A DNA stretch of 64,000 nucleotides from Lentzea albidocapillata. GTDB lineage: Bacteria > Actinomycetota > Actinomycetes > Mycobacteriales > Pseudonocardiaceae. The first letter of the stretch is position 1, and every line of letters begins with the position of its first letter. Position numbers and translations under genes: made by a program. The notes beneath the pieces were generated by a model. The model searched no databases. It saw only the letters and a program-made list of their open reading frames with translations, and was not told the DNA's origin. The DNA lies in NCBI RefSeq assembly GCF_000719115.1, contig NZ_JOEA01000020.1, positions 266,025 to 330,024 of the forward strand, given 5' to 3'. Shown here piece by piece: positions 33,457 through 43,833 of the stretch.

Positions 33457-34084
33457 TTGAGCGCGGCCGCCACTTCTTCGGCCGCACGCACGACGTGAGG
33501 GCCGATGACGTCCGCGTCGAGCTTCTCCAGCGCCACGACACCGACGGACGCCCTGAGGCCGGGCACACCGCGCACAGGCGCCGCGACGCCGTACGCGTTC
33601 GGCTGCAGCTCACCGGCCGAGACGACCCAAGGCTCGCCCGGATGGGATATCGCCTTGCCGGCCGCCCCGCGGTGCACCGGGTGGCGGGAACCCACCCGGT
33701 ACGCCACGTGGAAAGCGGTCCACGACGGTTCGACGACGGCGACGGCCTGGGCCTCGGTGCCGTCCGCGACCGTGAGGTGTGCGGTGGCGCCGACCTTCTC
33801 GGCGAGCTCTCGCAGTGCCGGGTTGGCCGCCATGCGCAGCTGGGGGAGGACGTTGGAGGCGAGGCGCAGCACGCCCAGGCCGAGCCTGACCTTCGAGCCC
33901 TCCCGGCGCACGAGACCGCGCGCCTGCAGGGGCACGAGAAGCCGGTACACGGCCGCTCTGGACGCGCCGATGGCCACGGCGAGCTCCGAGATCGACGGTG
34001 CCTCGGACTCCGCCTCAGCGACCGCCTGGAGCAGCGCCAGACCCCGTTCCAGGGTCAGCGAGCTCTCCTTCGTCGCTCCGACCA

Positions 34085-34088
<4 letters not shown>
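33453..34088 (-). CDS. IclR-family transcriptional regulator
   Basis: A 211-residue regulator with a winged-helix DNA-binding domain (LERGLALLQAVAEAE, ISELAVAIGASRAAVYRLL) and an effector domain (HRGAAGKAI, GVAAPVRGVPGLRASVG). Starts are GTG 34088 or ATG 34085, both overlapping the fahA stop. It is shorter than most IclR proteins (about 250) but the fold elements are present. Regulation of the homogentisate genes is likely: an IclR-type operator-like palindrome is in the hmgA/fah divergent promoter. Its stop overlaps the VWA start. Confidence 0.9.
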
Positions 34089-35244
<1,156 letters not shown>

Positions 35245-35248
<4 letters not shown>

Positions 35249-36117
35249 AGCAGGCCCAGCCCCTCGAGGTCGGTGACGGGTTCGGAGAGCGAGCACGAGC
35301 CGTAGCTCGCGAACACGCCTCGCACGGCGTGCGCGGCCTGGTCGCTGAGCGCCTTGGCCTCGGCGGTGAGAGCCTCGGCGTCGGTGCTCGCGAGCGCCTC
35401 GCGGACGTCACGGCCACTGAGGGACCGCGCGGTGGCCACGAGGAGGTTCAGGAAGCCGTGGTGGGTGAAGCCCTGCTCGTCGGTGTGGCGGACGGCCCTG
35501 TGCAGGCCCGCCGTCGCCTTGAACGCGACGCCGCCGCCGCTGACGACGGTGAGGAAGTCACCGACCTCCTCGACGCTCGGGAAGTTCTCCTGGGAGAGCC
35601 CTCCGCAGCGCAGCTTGGGCCAACTGCCGTGCTCGATGACCCGGCGGACGCCGTCGAGCCACTCGGCACCGCCGCGGCGGGGTTCGACGACGCGGATGAC
35701 GTCCTCGGGGACGAACTCCGACACGCGCTCGAGCCACACCTCGTCCACATCGGACGGTGCGGGCATCTCGACCATGCGCAGAGCCAGGAGTTCGCTTCTG
35801 CTCTCGACGATCGACACGGCTTTCGGCACGCCGCCGAGGCCGGTGTCGATCACGAGGCTCAGTGCTATCGGTTTGGCCGGCTTGACCTTGATCAGTTCGG
35901 TGATCAGCTCGGCGAGGCGGGAGGCAGGACAGAGGAAGAGGCCCATGACGCCGGAGAAGTCGCCGACTCGTCCGTCGAGGTGACCGCGCACCGCGTCGGG
36001 CATCGACGCGTTCCCCGGAGGGAACAGCGCGGCATCATCCACAAGCCTCGCGAGCAGGGGCGGAGTACCGCGCGGACCGGGCGCACGGAGTTCGACAGCG
36101 CTTGACACGGCTGACAC
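35245..36117 (-). CDS. Conserved unknown gene linked to homogentisate catabolism
   Basis: A 290-residue cytoplasmic protein (residues PPLLARLVDDAALFPPGN at the start). It has alternating hydrophobic strands and helices, for example IALSLVIDTGLGG, VDEVWLERVSEFVPEDVIRVV, and a glycine-rich VVSGGGVAFKATAGLHRAVRH, a pattern compatible with a barrel (inference). It is the first gene of the operon with fahA, which it overlaps by four bases, so a role in the pathway or in its regulation is likely. I do not recognise it as a maleylacetoacetate isomerase. GTG 36117 or 36108 could be the start. Confidence 0.75.
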
Positions 36118-36148
36118 GCTAGCCGTGTACCGCCAACTGAACAAAGAT

Positions 36149-36163
36149 GTCCGATAGTCGAAC
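36149..36163. promoter_or_regulatory. IclR-type operator-like palindrome between hmgA and fah operon
   Basis: The 15-mer GTCCGATAGTCGAAC matches a PcaR-type IclR operator (GTTCGATAATCGCAC, recalled) at 12 of 15 positions, and lies within a 21-base imperfect palindrome (36146-36166, 7 of 10 pairs). It sits 27 bases upstream of hmgA and about 32 from the divergent start. The IclR protein at 33453 is the obvious candidate. Confidence 0.55.
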
Positions 36164-36189
36164 GTCTTGGAAGGACCCGGAGAGCACTC

Positions 36190-37362
36190 ATGGCTTACTA
36201 CCGCCAGGTGGGAGAGATCCCCCGAAAGCGCCACACCCAGTTCCGCAAACCGGACGGTGGCCTCTACGCGGAAGAGCTCATGGGAGTCGAGGGGTTCTCG
36301 GCGGATTCGGCACTGCTCTACCACCGGTACCTGCCTACCGCGATCGTCAACGCGGAGACGGTGAAGGACGAGCGCGGGACCGCTTCCCCGAACCTGCCGC
36401 TGAAGCCCCGTCACTTCAAGACGACCGATCTGACCTGGGCTTCTGACGAGGTCGACGCGGTGACCGGGCGGCGCAAGCTGTTCTCGAACCCGGACGTGAC
36501 CATCGGTTTCGTGGTGGCCAACGCGCCGTCTCCGCTGTACCGCAACGCCTTCGGGGACGAGCTGCTGTACGTGCAGGCCGGTTCGGGCGTCATCGAGACG
36601 ATCTACGGGGCGTTGACGGTCGGCGACGGCGACTACGTCGTGATCCCGACCTCGTGCACCTACCGGGTCGTGCCGTCCTCGCCGATGTCGTTGCTCGTGC
36701 TGGAGGCGACCGGGCACGTCGGGCCGCCCAAGCGCTACCTGTCCAAGGCCGGCCAGTTCCTGGAGCACTCGCCGTACTGCGAGCGGGACATCCGGGGGCC
36801 GGAGGAGCCGTTGCTCGTCGAGGGCACCGATGTCGACGTGCTCGTGCGGCACCGTGCGGGACTCACGCGTTTCACCTACGCGAACCACCCGTTCGACGTC
36901 GTCGGCTGGGACGGGCACCTGTACCCGTGGGCGTTCAACATCCGCGACTTCGAGCCGATCACCGGCCGCGTGCACCAGCCACCGCCCGTGCACCAGACGT
37001 TCGAGGGCCCGAACTTCGTCGTGTGCTCGTTCGTGCCGCGCAAGGTCGACTACCACCCGCTGTCCGTGCCGGTGCCGTACAACCACGCGAACGTCGACTC
37101 GGACGAGCTGATGTTCTACGTCGGCGGCAACTACGAGGCGCGCAAGGGGTCGGGCATCGGCATCGGCTCGCTGTCGCTGCACCCCTCGGGCTGCACGCAC
37201 GGCCCGCAGCCCGGTGCGGTGGAGGCGTCCCTGGGCGTCGACTACTTCGACGAGACCGCGGTCATGGTGGACACCTTCCGCCCGTTGGAGTTGGGTGAGG
37301 CGGCGGAGGCCTCCGAGGACCCGGCATACGCGTGGACGTGGGCCCGTCGCGGTCCGGCCTGA
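36190..37362 (+). CDS. hmgA: Homogentisate 1,2-dioxygenase
   Basis: A 390-residue iron-dependent ring-cleavage enzyme converting homogentisate to maleylacetoacetate. The cupin-like fold shows YRNAFGDELLYVQAGSG in the N-terminal half, and candidate iron ligands are His in PYNHANVDSDELMFYV, a nearby Glu, and His in SGCTHGPQPG. Its length (390) is shorter than human HGD (445), as for many actinobacterial forms. ATG 36190 follows GGAGAG. It is transcribed away from the fahA/IclR operon across 72 bases of shared promoter. The SWIM gene begins 33 bases after its stop. Confidence 0.93.
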   Translation: MAYYRQVGEIPRKRHTQFRKPDGGLYAEELMGVEGFSADSALLYHRYLPTAIVNAETVKDERGTASPNLPLKPRHFKTTDLTWASDEVDAVTGRRKLFSNPDVTIGFVVANAPSPLYRNAFGDELLYVQAGSGVIETIYGALTVGDGDYVVIPTSCTYRVVPSSPMSLLVLEATGHVGPPKRYLSKAGQFLEHSPYCERDIRGPEEPLLVEGTDVDVLVRHRAGLTRFTYANHPFDVVGWDGHLYPWAFNIRDFEPITGRVHQPPPVHQTFEGPNFVVCSFVPRKVDYHPLSVPVPYNHANVDSDELMFYVGGNYEARKGSGIGIGSLSLHPSGCTHGPQPGAVEASLGVDYFDETAVMVDTFRPLELGEAAEASEDPAYAWTWARRGPA

Positions 37363-37395
37363 TTTTCTGTCGGGGGTCCTCGCTAGTTTGGTCTC

Positions 37396-38559
37396 GTGAG
37401 GACAAGAGCCGTTCCGATGCGCTGGCAGGGCCTGGGCAAGGCCCTGCCGGTGCTGTGGGGCCTCTACAAGGGCTCCGGCTCGATGCCGTACCGCGTGTGC
37501 GTCGACCTGGCCGCGGGCTCGGCCAAGTGCACGTGCCCGTCCCGCAAGTTCCCCTGCAAGCACGCCGTGAGCCTGCAGGAACTCGACATCCCGGACGCCC
37601 TCCCGCCCGACTGGGTGGAGGAGTGGACCACCCGCCGTGCCGCCCGCGAACTCGACTCCTCACCCGAGGCCGCCGCCCGCCGGGTGCGTGCCCGCGAGAA
37701 GACGGCGGCGAACCGAGCCGCCGCCATGTCCGCGGGCATCGACGGCCTGCGCGACTGGCTCCTGGACGTCGCCTCCGCCGGCATCGCCTCCCTGCCGGGC
37801 CGCCCCGCCTCGTGGTGGCAGGCGTTCACCGCCCGCATGATCGACGCCCAGGTCCCCGGCGTGGCCGGCGCGGTGGCCGAGATCCAGGAGATCGTGGCGC
37901 GCTCGGGCCCCCGCTGGACCGCCGACGTGGCCGACCGCCTCGGCGGCCTGCACCTGCTGTGCTTCGTGCAGCCGCGCACCCGCCTGGGCGTCACGGTCCC
38001 CGAGGAGACGGTGAAGGCCACGCCGGGCATCTCCGACCGCTGGGTGGCCCTGCTGCGCCTGGAGACCGACGACGGCCGAGTCCGCACCGTCCGCCAGTGG
38101 TGCTGGGGCCGCCAGACGTCCCGCTGGGTGGTGGCGATCCGCCACTCCGCCGTGGGAGCCCCCGTTCCGCTGCTCCCACACGGCCTGGAGTCCTCGGCCC
38201 TGGTCCACCCCTACCCGGCCTCGGACCGGGTGGCCCTGGGCGAACTGGAAGGCTCCCGCACCCCGGACCCGGTCCCCGCCCCGCAGTCGTGGCGAGCGTC
38301 CCTGGCCTCCCTCGAACCGATGCTGACCGCAGACCCGTGGCAACGCCTCTTCCCACTCGGCTGTGCTTCGGTCCGGCTGCACGGTTCCGCCCTGGTCGAC
38401 CCCTCCGGCCACGGCCTGCCCGTCCGCGACGACACGGGCCTCGACATGGCTCTGGCGCTGACCGGCGGCCTCCCGTTCGACGCCTGGGGCCTGTGGGACG
38501 GCCACGCCCTCCGGCTGGGAGCGGTGTCGCTGAACGGCACCCTGGAGGTGGTCGCGTGA
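37396..38559 (+). CDS. SWIM zinc-finger domain protein
   Basis: A 387-residue protein with a SWIM zinc finger, CTCPSRKFPCKH (about residues 45-56), a C-x-C-x(n)-C-x-H motif that binds DNA or protein. The N-terminus RAVPMRWQGLGKALPVLW and the long helical remainder (SAGIDGLRDWLLDVASAGIASLPG) are typical of the SWIM proteins encoded with MoxR ATPase and DUF5682. GTG 37396 is the start. It opens a series of overlapping genes; its stop overlaps the next ORF by four bases (GTGA). Function is unknown. Confidence 0.9.
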   Translation: MRTRAVPMRWQGLGKALPVLWGLYKGSGSMPYRVCVDLAAGSAKCTCPSRKFPCKHAVSLQELDIPDALPPDWVEEWTTRRAARELDSSPEAAARRVRAREKTAANRAAAMSAGIDGLRDWLLDVASAGIASLPGRPASWWQAFTARMIDAQVPGVAGAVAEIQEIVARSGPRWTADVADRLGGLHLLCFVQPRTRLGVTVPEETVKATPGISDRWVALLRLETDDGRVRTVRQWCWGRQTSRWVVAIRHSAVGAPVPLLPHGLESSALVHPYPASDRVALGELEGSRTPDPVPAPQSWRASLASLEPMLTADPWQRLFPLGCASVRLHGSALVDPSGHGLPVRDDTGLDMALALTGGLPFDAWGLWDGHALRLGAVSLNGTLEVVA

Positions 38560-39008
38560 CCACCCCCGACACCCCGCGCCGCCGCACCGCACCCAGCTGC
38601 TCCGAGGGCGTGCGGCCGCATCCACTCGCCCGTCAGGCCGTCCGCCCACCTGCCGACGCCGTACCACCGCACTCCGCTCACCGCCGGGCTTCCCGCCCAC
38701 CGGCCGAGGCCGCGGCCTTCCACACCATGGTCGTGCCCGCTCACTCTCACCACACCCCGGCCGCCCACACGCAGCACATCCCGGCTGCGCCACCGGCCCT
38801 CTCCCAGCGCACTCCAGGCGGGTCGGCTCGCCCCCGCTCCGTCTCGCCCGCCGAGCGCACTCCGGCCGCGCTACCCGCCCAGTCCCACCGCACCCCGGCC
38901 GCGCCACCGGCCCGCTTCCTCCTCGCCCGCTCCCGCCTCACTGGTGCCACGCGCCTCGCCTCCGCCACGCCACCCGCCCACCCCCGCGACACCAGGGAGG
39001 CGGCGTGA
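38556..39008 (+). CDS. Low-complexity Pro/Ala/His-rich ORF inserted in MoxR operon
   Basis: A 150-residue open frame from GTG 38556 (overlapping the SWIM stop) to TGA 39006-39008 (overlapping the DUF5691 start GTG 39005). The product is low-complexity, with imperfect repeats such as SHHTPAAHTQHIPAAPPALSQ and AERTPAALPAQSHRTPAAPP. It has no hydrophobic core. Both ends share GTGA overlaps with their neighbours, as the other junctions in this operon do, so translation is likely. In genomes I recall, SWIM and DUF5691 genes lie side by side without this insert. It may be an expanded linker or recent tandem duplication. Confidence 0.5.
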   Translation: MTTPDTPRRRTAPSCSEGVRPHPLARQAVRPPADAVPPHSAHRRASRPPAEAAAFHTMVVPAHSHHTPAAHTQHIPAAPPALSQRTPGGSARPRSVSPAERTPAALPAQSHRTPAAPPARFLLARSRLTGATRLASATPPAHPRDTREAA

Positions 39009-40432
39009 AGGCCGAGTGGTCCAAGACCGTCCAGGACCTCCTCATCGGCACCACGAGGGGCGGAGGCGACCCGACGGCCCTTCTGTCCGACTGCGCCGCC
39101 CTCGGCGTGGCGGCGTTCGGCGCCACCCTCCCGCAGGAGGCCACCGCCGAGCCGCTGCTGCTCGCCCCACCCGAGTCCGCCGCCCTCCCCAGACCGGCCG
39201 CCAGAGCGGTCCTGGAAGCGATCATGAGCCTCGACGACGAGGTCCTGCTCACGGAGTGGTGTGCCCTCGCCAAGGCCAACGGCGTCGTGGCCGAGCACCG
39301 CATGCTTCCGGCCCTGCTCGCCCTCGGCACGGCCCGCCCGGGCCTGCGGGCCGCGGTGGTCGAGGTCCTCGGCACGAGGGGCCGCTGGCTCGCGAACACC
39401 CGGCCCGGCTGGTCCTGGGCGAGCGGTGCCGCACCGCTGGTGGACGAGGTCCCGCTCGAAGAGATCCTCGACCTGCCCAGCGCCCAGCGGGTCCGCGCCC
39501 TGCGCCGCAAGCGCAAGGCGGACCCGGCTCAGGTCGGCGCGTTCATCGCGCGGGAGTTCGTGGAGTCCCGCCGCTCGGCCGACCGCCAGGTGCTGATCAG
39601 CGCCCTCGAGACCGGCCTGGGCCCGCAGGACGAGCGGCTCCTGGAAGCCGCGCTCGATGACAAGGCGGCGGCCGTCCACGACGAGGCGCTGCGCCTCCTG
39701 CGCAACCTGGGCCGCACGCGCCTCGCCGCCCGCGCGGCACACCGCCTGCGCCACGGCCTCCGCCTGACCGCGGACGGGCTCGACGTCCGGCCCGACGAGC
39801 TCTGGACCGGACAGGCCGACGCGGCCGAGCTGCGCGACCTGATGCGTGACGGTTCCGAGAAGGGTGTGGCCGGTCGCATCCGGGCCGCCGCCGCGAGTGT
39901 TCCGCCGTCGTACTGGACCGCGACGCTCAAGGCCGACGACGCCAAGGCCGCCGGCATCCTCCGGCGGGGGCCGTGGGCCGGCGCGCTGCTCAGGGGTGTC
40001 GCCGACCAGCTCGCCGCCGCGAAGGACCCGCGTCCGTGGGCTGTTGCGGCCGCGGAGACGCTGACCGGTATGGAGCAGCTGGAGATGCTGGCCGCGTTGC
40101 CCGCCGAGGTCGCCGAGCAGGCGGTCGTGGCGGTGTCGAAGGGCTGGCACTACGACCTGCTCGACCACGCCTGCGCCCAGCTGCCGGCACCGTGGTCGGC
40201 GGAGACGACCCGAGCGCTCCTGCACCGGTATGCCGCCCTGCCCGATCCGCGCTGGCGGTCGGGGCGTCCGCCGGCCGTGTTGCTCGCGCGGGGTGACGCG
40301 GACCTGCTCGGCGCGAGCTGGGAGGCTCTGACCCGTCGCTGGCCGGAGAACTCCCTGGAACTGGAGATCCTCCGGCTCCGCATCCGCCTGCGCGAATCGT
40401 TCGCTCCAGCACCGCCCCAGGAGGCCCAGTGA
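39005..40432 (+). CDS. DUF5691 family protein
   Basis: A 475-residue helical-repeat-like protein. The N-terminus WSKTVQDLLIGTTRGGGD and the LPALLALGTARPGLRAAVVEV and RGRWLANTRPGW phrases match DUF5691 (recalled). Arg/Ala/Leu-rich helices continue through LDLPSAQRVRALRRKRKADPAQVG to the C-terminus, suggesting a HEAT-like scaffold. GTG 39005 is the start and its stop overlaps the MoxR GTG at 40429. It is an unexplained component of the MoxR system. Confidence 0.88.
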   Translation: MKAEWSKTVQDLLIGTTRGGGDPTALLSDCAALGVAAFGATLPQEATAEPLLLAPPESAALPRPAARAVLEAIMSLDDEVLLTEWCALAKANGVVAEHRMLPALLALGTARPGLRAAVVEVLGTRGRWLANTRPGWSWASGAAPLVDEVPLEEILDLPSAQRVRALRRKRKADPAQVGAFIAREFVESRRSADRQVLISALETGLGPQDERLLEAALDDKAAAVHDEALRLLRNLGRTRLAARAAHRLRHGLRLTADGLDVRPDELWTGQADAAELRDLMRDGSEKGVAGRIRAAAASVPPSYWTATLKADDAKAAGILRRGPWAGALLRGVADQLAAAKDPRPWAVAAAETLTGMEQLEMLAALPAEVAEQAVVAVSKGWHYDLLDHACAQLPAPWSAETTRALLHRYAALPDPRWRSGRPPAVLLARGDADLLGASWEALTRRWPENSLELEILRLRIRLRESFAPAPPQEAQ

Positions 40433-41514
40433 CCGCCGTGCTCAGGCCGACGGCCGAACAGCAGTACGCCGCCGAGCTCGAGGCCGTCGCGGCCCAGGAC
40501 GACCGGCTGCGGCCGCCCAACTGGCGTCTGTCCCCGCGGGCCGTGGTCACCTACGTCCTGGGCGGCACGCTCGGCGACGGCACCGTGATCTCGCCGAAGT
40601 ACGTGGGCTCGCGCAGGCTCGTCGAGGTCGCGGTGGGCACGCTCGTCACGGACCGGGCGTTGCTGCTCGTCGGCGTGCCGGGCACGGCCAAGTCGTGGCT
40701 GTCCGAGCACCTCGCGGCGGCGATCAGCGGCAACTCGACGCTGGTGGTCCAGGGAACGGCGGGCACGAGCGAGGACCAGGTCCGCTACGGCTGGAACTAC
40801 GCCCGCCTCATCGCCGAAGGTCCCAGCGAGAACGCCATCGTGCCGAGCCCGGTCATGAAGGGCATGCAGCAGGGATCGGTCGTGCGGATCGAAGAGCTCA
40901 CCCGCATGCCGTCCGAGGTGCAGGACTCGTTCATCACCGTCCTCAGCGAGAAGTCGCTGCCGGTGCCGGAGCTGAACTCGCAGGTCCAGGCCGTCCCCGG
41001 CTTCACGGTCATCGCGACGGCCAACGACCGCGACCGCGGCGTCAACCAGATGTCGTCGGCGCTCGCCCGGCGCTTCAACACGGTCGTGCTGCCGCCGCCC
41101 GCGACCGAGGACGCCGAGGTCGAGATCGTCATCACCCGAGCCCAGCAGCTCGGCAAGGCGCTCCAACTGCCCGCCGAACCGCCCGCGCTCGACGAGGTGC
41201 GCCGTGTCGTGCGGATCTTCCGCGAGCTGCGCAACGGTTCCACTGTGGACGGTCGCACGCAGCTGAAGAAGCCGAGCGGCAGCCTGTCCACCGCCGAGGC
41301 GATCTCGGTCATCGCGAACGGCATGGCGCTCGCCGGCCACTTCGGCGACGGCACACTGGGCGCGGACGAGCTCGCGAGCGGCCTCATCGGGTCCGTGATC
41401 AAGGACCGGGTGTCGGACGCGACGGTCTGGCAGGAGTACCTGGAGACGGTGCTGAAGGAGCGTGCCGAGTGGCGTGACCTCTACCGGGCCTGCCTGGACG
41501 CCAGCGGTGACTGA
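40429..41514 (+). CDS. MoxR-type AAA+ ATPase
   Basis: A 361-residue AAA+ ATPase. Walker A is GVPGTAKS (about residues 82-89), Walker B is VVRIEELTRMP (about 152-162), and sensor 1 is VIATANDRDRG. Arginine finger-type residues follow in SSALARRFN. MoxR ATPases act as chaperone-like remodelers with VWA proteins. Its partners are the genes around it: DUF5691 before, DUF5682 after, and the VWA at 32314. It begins with GTG 40429 (four-base overlap) and ends eight bases inside DUF5682. Confidence 0.93.
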   Translation: MTAVLRPTAEQQYAAELEAVAAQDDRLRPPNWRLSPRAVVTYVLGGTLGDGTVISPKYVGSRRLVEVAVGTLVTDRALLLVGVPGTAKSWLSEHLAAAISGNSTLVVQGTAGTSEDQVRYGWNYARLIAEGPSENAIVPSPVMKGMQQGSVVRIEELTRMPSEVQDSFITVLSEKSLPVPELNSQVQAVPGFTVIATANDRDRGVNQMSSALARRFNTVVLPPPATEDAEVEIVITRAQQLGKALQLPAEPPALDEVRRVVRIFRELRNGSTVDGRTQLKKPSGSLSTAEAISVIANGMALAGHFGDGTLGADELASGLIGSVIKDRVSDATVWQEYLETVLKERAEWRDLYRACLDASGD

Positions 41515-43672
41515 GCCGGTCCTCCTCGGCATCCGGCACCACGGCCCCGGCTCGGCCCGGATGGTCAAACGAGCGCTGGAGCAGGCGAGCCCGGCGCTCA
41601 TCCTGATCGAAGGGCCACCGGAGGCCGACGCGCTCCTCGAGCACGTCCACGCGCTCACGCCGCCGGTCGCGATCCTGCTGCACGACGAGACCGAACCCGA
41701 GAGCGCGGCGTTCTGGCCGTTCGCGGAGTTCTCGCCGGAGTGGCAGGCGCTCAAGTACGCAAGCGAAAACGGCGCCACAGCACGGTTCTTCGACCTGCCG
41801 GCCGCGGCGTCCATCGGCGACGACGGCCCGAGCGGCAACGTCGACCCCATCGGCCTGCTCGCCGAGGCCGCGGGCTTCGACGACCCGGAACGCTGGTGGG
41901 AGGACGTGGTCGAGCACAGCGCGTCGGACCCGCTCGACCTCGCGGGCGCCATCGCCGAGGCCATGGTCGCCGTGCGCGGGGAGTTCGAAGCCGAAGTAGG
42001 CGAACGCACGCTGCGCCGAGAAGCGTTCATGCGCCAGACGATCCGCAAGGCGCGCAAGGAGACCGACGGCCCGATAGTCGTGGTCTGCGGCGCCTGGCAC
42101 ATCCCCGCGCTGCTCGCCACACCGACCGTCGCCGCCGACACCGCGCTGCTCAAAGGCCTGCGCCGCCGCAAGATCTCCGGCACGTGGGTTCCGTGGAGCC
42201 ACGGTCAACTGGCCGCCGAATCGGGTTACGGCGCCGGTATCGACTCCCCGGGCTGGTACGCGCACCTCTGGCAGCACCAGGCCGACGTGGTCCCGCGCTG
42301 GTTCGCCAAAGCCGCCGCCGTGCTCCGGGAAGAAGATCTACCGGCATCGACGGCGAGCGCGGTGGAAGCCGTCCGGCTCGCGGAAACCCTTGCCGCACTG
42401 AGGGAACGCCCGAGCGCGGGCCTGAGCGAGGTCAACGAGGCAGCGCTCGCCGTGCTCTGCGGCGGCGAGGAGATCCACCTCCGGCTGGTCCACCGCAAAC
42501 TCGTCGTCGGCGAACGCCTGGGCGAGGTGGGCGACGCCGTCCCGCGCTCACCGCTGGCCGCGGATCTCCAACGCCTGCAACGCAAACTCCGCCTGCCCAC
42601 GGACGTCCAGCCCAAGCAGCTCAAGCTGGACCTTCGTAAGGACACCGACCGCGAACGCTCGAAACTCCTGCAACGCCTGGAAGTTCTGGGCGTGCCGTGG
42701 GGCAAGCCGGACCGTTCCAACTCCCTCGGCACCTTCGCGGAGGTCTGGCAACTCCGCTGGGACCCGATCTTCGCGGTGTCCGTGGCCGTGGCCGCGCGCC
42801 ACGGCACCACCGTCCACACGGCAGCCGAGACCGTCCTCGTCCAGGCCGCCAAGGACGCCACGCGAGTGGCCGACGCCGCCGCGGCCCTCACCAAGTCCGT
42901 GGGCTGCGAACTCCCTGCGGCCGTCACCGAGGCCCGCGACGCCCTGGACCGGTGCGCCGCGATGGCCACCGACGCCATCGAACTGCTGGCCGCCCTCCCT
43001 GACCTGGCCAGGACGGTCCGCTACGGCTCAGTCCGGGGCACCGACCCGGAACTCCTGCGCGTGGCCCTGCACGGCCTGCTCACCCGAGGAGCGGTGGGCC
43101 TCCCGATCGCCTGCCGCAACGTCGACGACGAAACGGCGGAACACGCCCTGCAGGTGGTGGACGGCGCCCACGAGGCCACCCGCCTGGCAGCCGACGACGA
43201 CCACCAGAAGACGTGGTGGCGAGCCCTGCACGCCCTCGTCAAGGCTGAAGCCCACGGCCTCCCGACGGGCAGGGCCACCCGCCTGCTCTGGGAAGCCGGT
43301 GAACTGACCAGCGACGCCGTGGCCGCCCGCCTGCACCGCTCGGTCGCCACGGCGTTCGTGGCCGGCTTCCTGCGCGGCTCGGCCACCCTCCTGGCGGCGG
43401 ACCCACGCCTCTTCGGCCTCATCGACGAATGGCTCAGCGGCCTGCGCGGCGAGTCGTTCGACGACGCCCTGCCCCTGCTCCGGCGAGCCATCACCGACTT
43501 CACGCCGGCCGAGCGCCGCCTGCTCGGCGAACGCGTCGTCGCGGGCGAGACCCCGCAACCGGCCGCCGACGACGAGTGGGACCTGGAGATCGCCGAACGC
43601 CTCGCGGCCCACGTCCGCGGCCTGATGGCCGGAGTTTCACGACCGCCGGATTCGCCGACCCCAGAGGCGTGA
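41507..43672 (+). CDS. DUF5682 family protein
   Basis: A 721-residue protein. The N-terminal half has GIRHHGPGSARMVKRALEQ, LILIEGPPEADALLEHV and VVVCGAWHIPALL; these G-x-x-H, E-G and GAWH elements recall TraB/EreA/ChaN-type metal-dependent enzymes (inference). The rest is helical and Arg/Glu-rich. I chose GTG 41507 because it gives TEPVLLGIRHHG at the N-terminus and an eight-base overlap with the MoxR stop. DUF5682 occurs with MoxR, DUF5691 and VWA genes, as here. The last third includes HGLLTRGAVGLPIACRNVDD. Function is unknown. Confidence 0.9.
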   Translation: MTEPVLLGIRHHGPGSARMVKRALEQASPALILIEGPPEADALLEHVHALTPPVAILLHDETEPESAAFWPFAEFSPEWQALKYASENGATARFFDLPAAASIGDDGPSGNVDPIGLLAEAAGFDDPERWWEDVVEHSASDPLDLAGAIAEAMVAVRGEFEAEVGERTLRREAFMRQTIRKARKETDGPIVVVCGAWHIPALLATPTVAADTALLKGLRRRKISGTWVPWSHGQLAAESGYGAGIDSPGWYAHLWQHQADVVPRWFAKAAAVLREEDLPASTASAVEAVRLAETLAALRERPSAGLSEVNEAALAVLCGGEEIHLRLVHRKLVVGERLGEVGDAVPRSPLAADLQRLQRKLRLPTDVQPKQLKLDLRKDTDRERSKLLQRLEVLGVPWGKPDRSNSLGTFAEVWQLRWDPIFAVSVAVAARHGTTVHTAAETVLVQAAKDATRVADAAAALTKSVGCELPAAVTEARDALDRCAAMATDAIELLAALPDLARTVRYGSVRGTDPELLRVALHGLLTRGAVGLPIACRNVDDETAEHALQVVDGAHEATRLAADDDHQKTWWRALHALVKAEAHGLPTGRATRLLWEAGELTSDAVAARLHRSVATAFVAGFLRGSATLLAADPRLFGLIDEWLSGLRGESFDDALPLLRRAITDFTPAERRLLGERVVAGETPQPAADDEWDLEIAERLAAHVRGLMAGVSRPPDSPTPEA

Positions 43673-43833
43673 CCGCACCGGAAGAGCACCGCCTCACCGT
43701 CCCGGACGAAGGCCGCCTCGACGAGACCCAGCACCTCATCGACGAGGCCAAGAAGATCGCCCACGACCTGCGCGAAGAGGTCCCGGACACCGGTTCCGAG
43801 CCTCCCCGCGACGAAGGCTCCCCGGCGAACTAG
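43669..43833 (+). CDS. Small acidic protein at the end of the DUF5682 operon
   Basis: A 54-residue protein from GTG 43669, overlapping the DUF5682 stop by four bases. It has a helical middle (LDETQHLIDEAKKIAHDLREE) and a polar C-terminus. The convergent cupin gene overlaps its last bases (43830-43833). Coupling to the operon suggests a small accessory; no family was recognised. Confidence 0.55.
   Translation: MTAPEEHRLTVPDEGRLDETQHLIDEAKKIAHDLREEVPDTGSEPPRDEGSPAN

Noticed and set aside
36118..37563. Minus-strand extension of the unknown gene upstream of 36117
   Set aside because: It runs through hmgA, which is well supported, and crosses the divergent promoter; the extra part is Arg/His/Val-rich shadow sequence.
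38747..40225. A 492-residue minus-strand frame opposite DUF5691
   Set aside because: It is antisense to a strong plus-strand family match, with repetitive low-complexity content and no domain.
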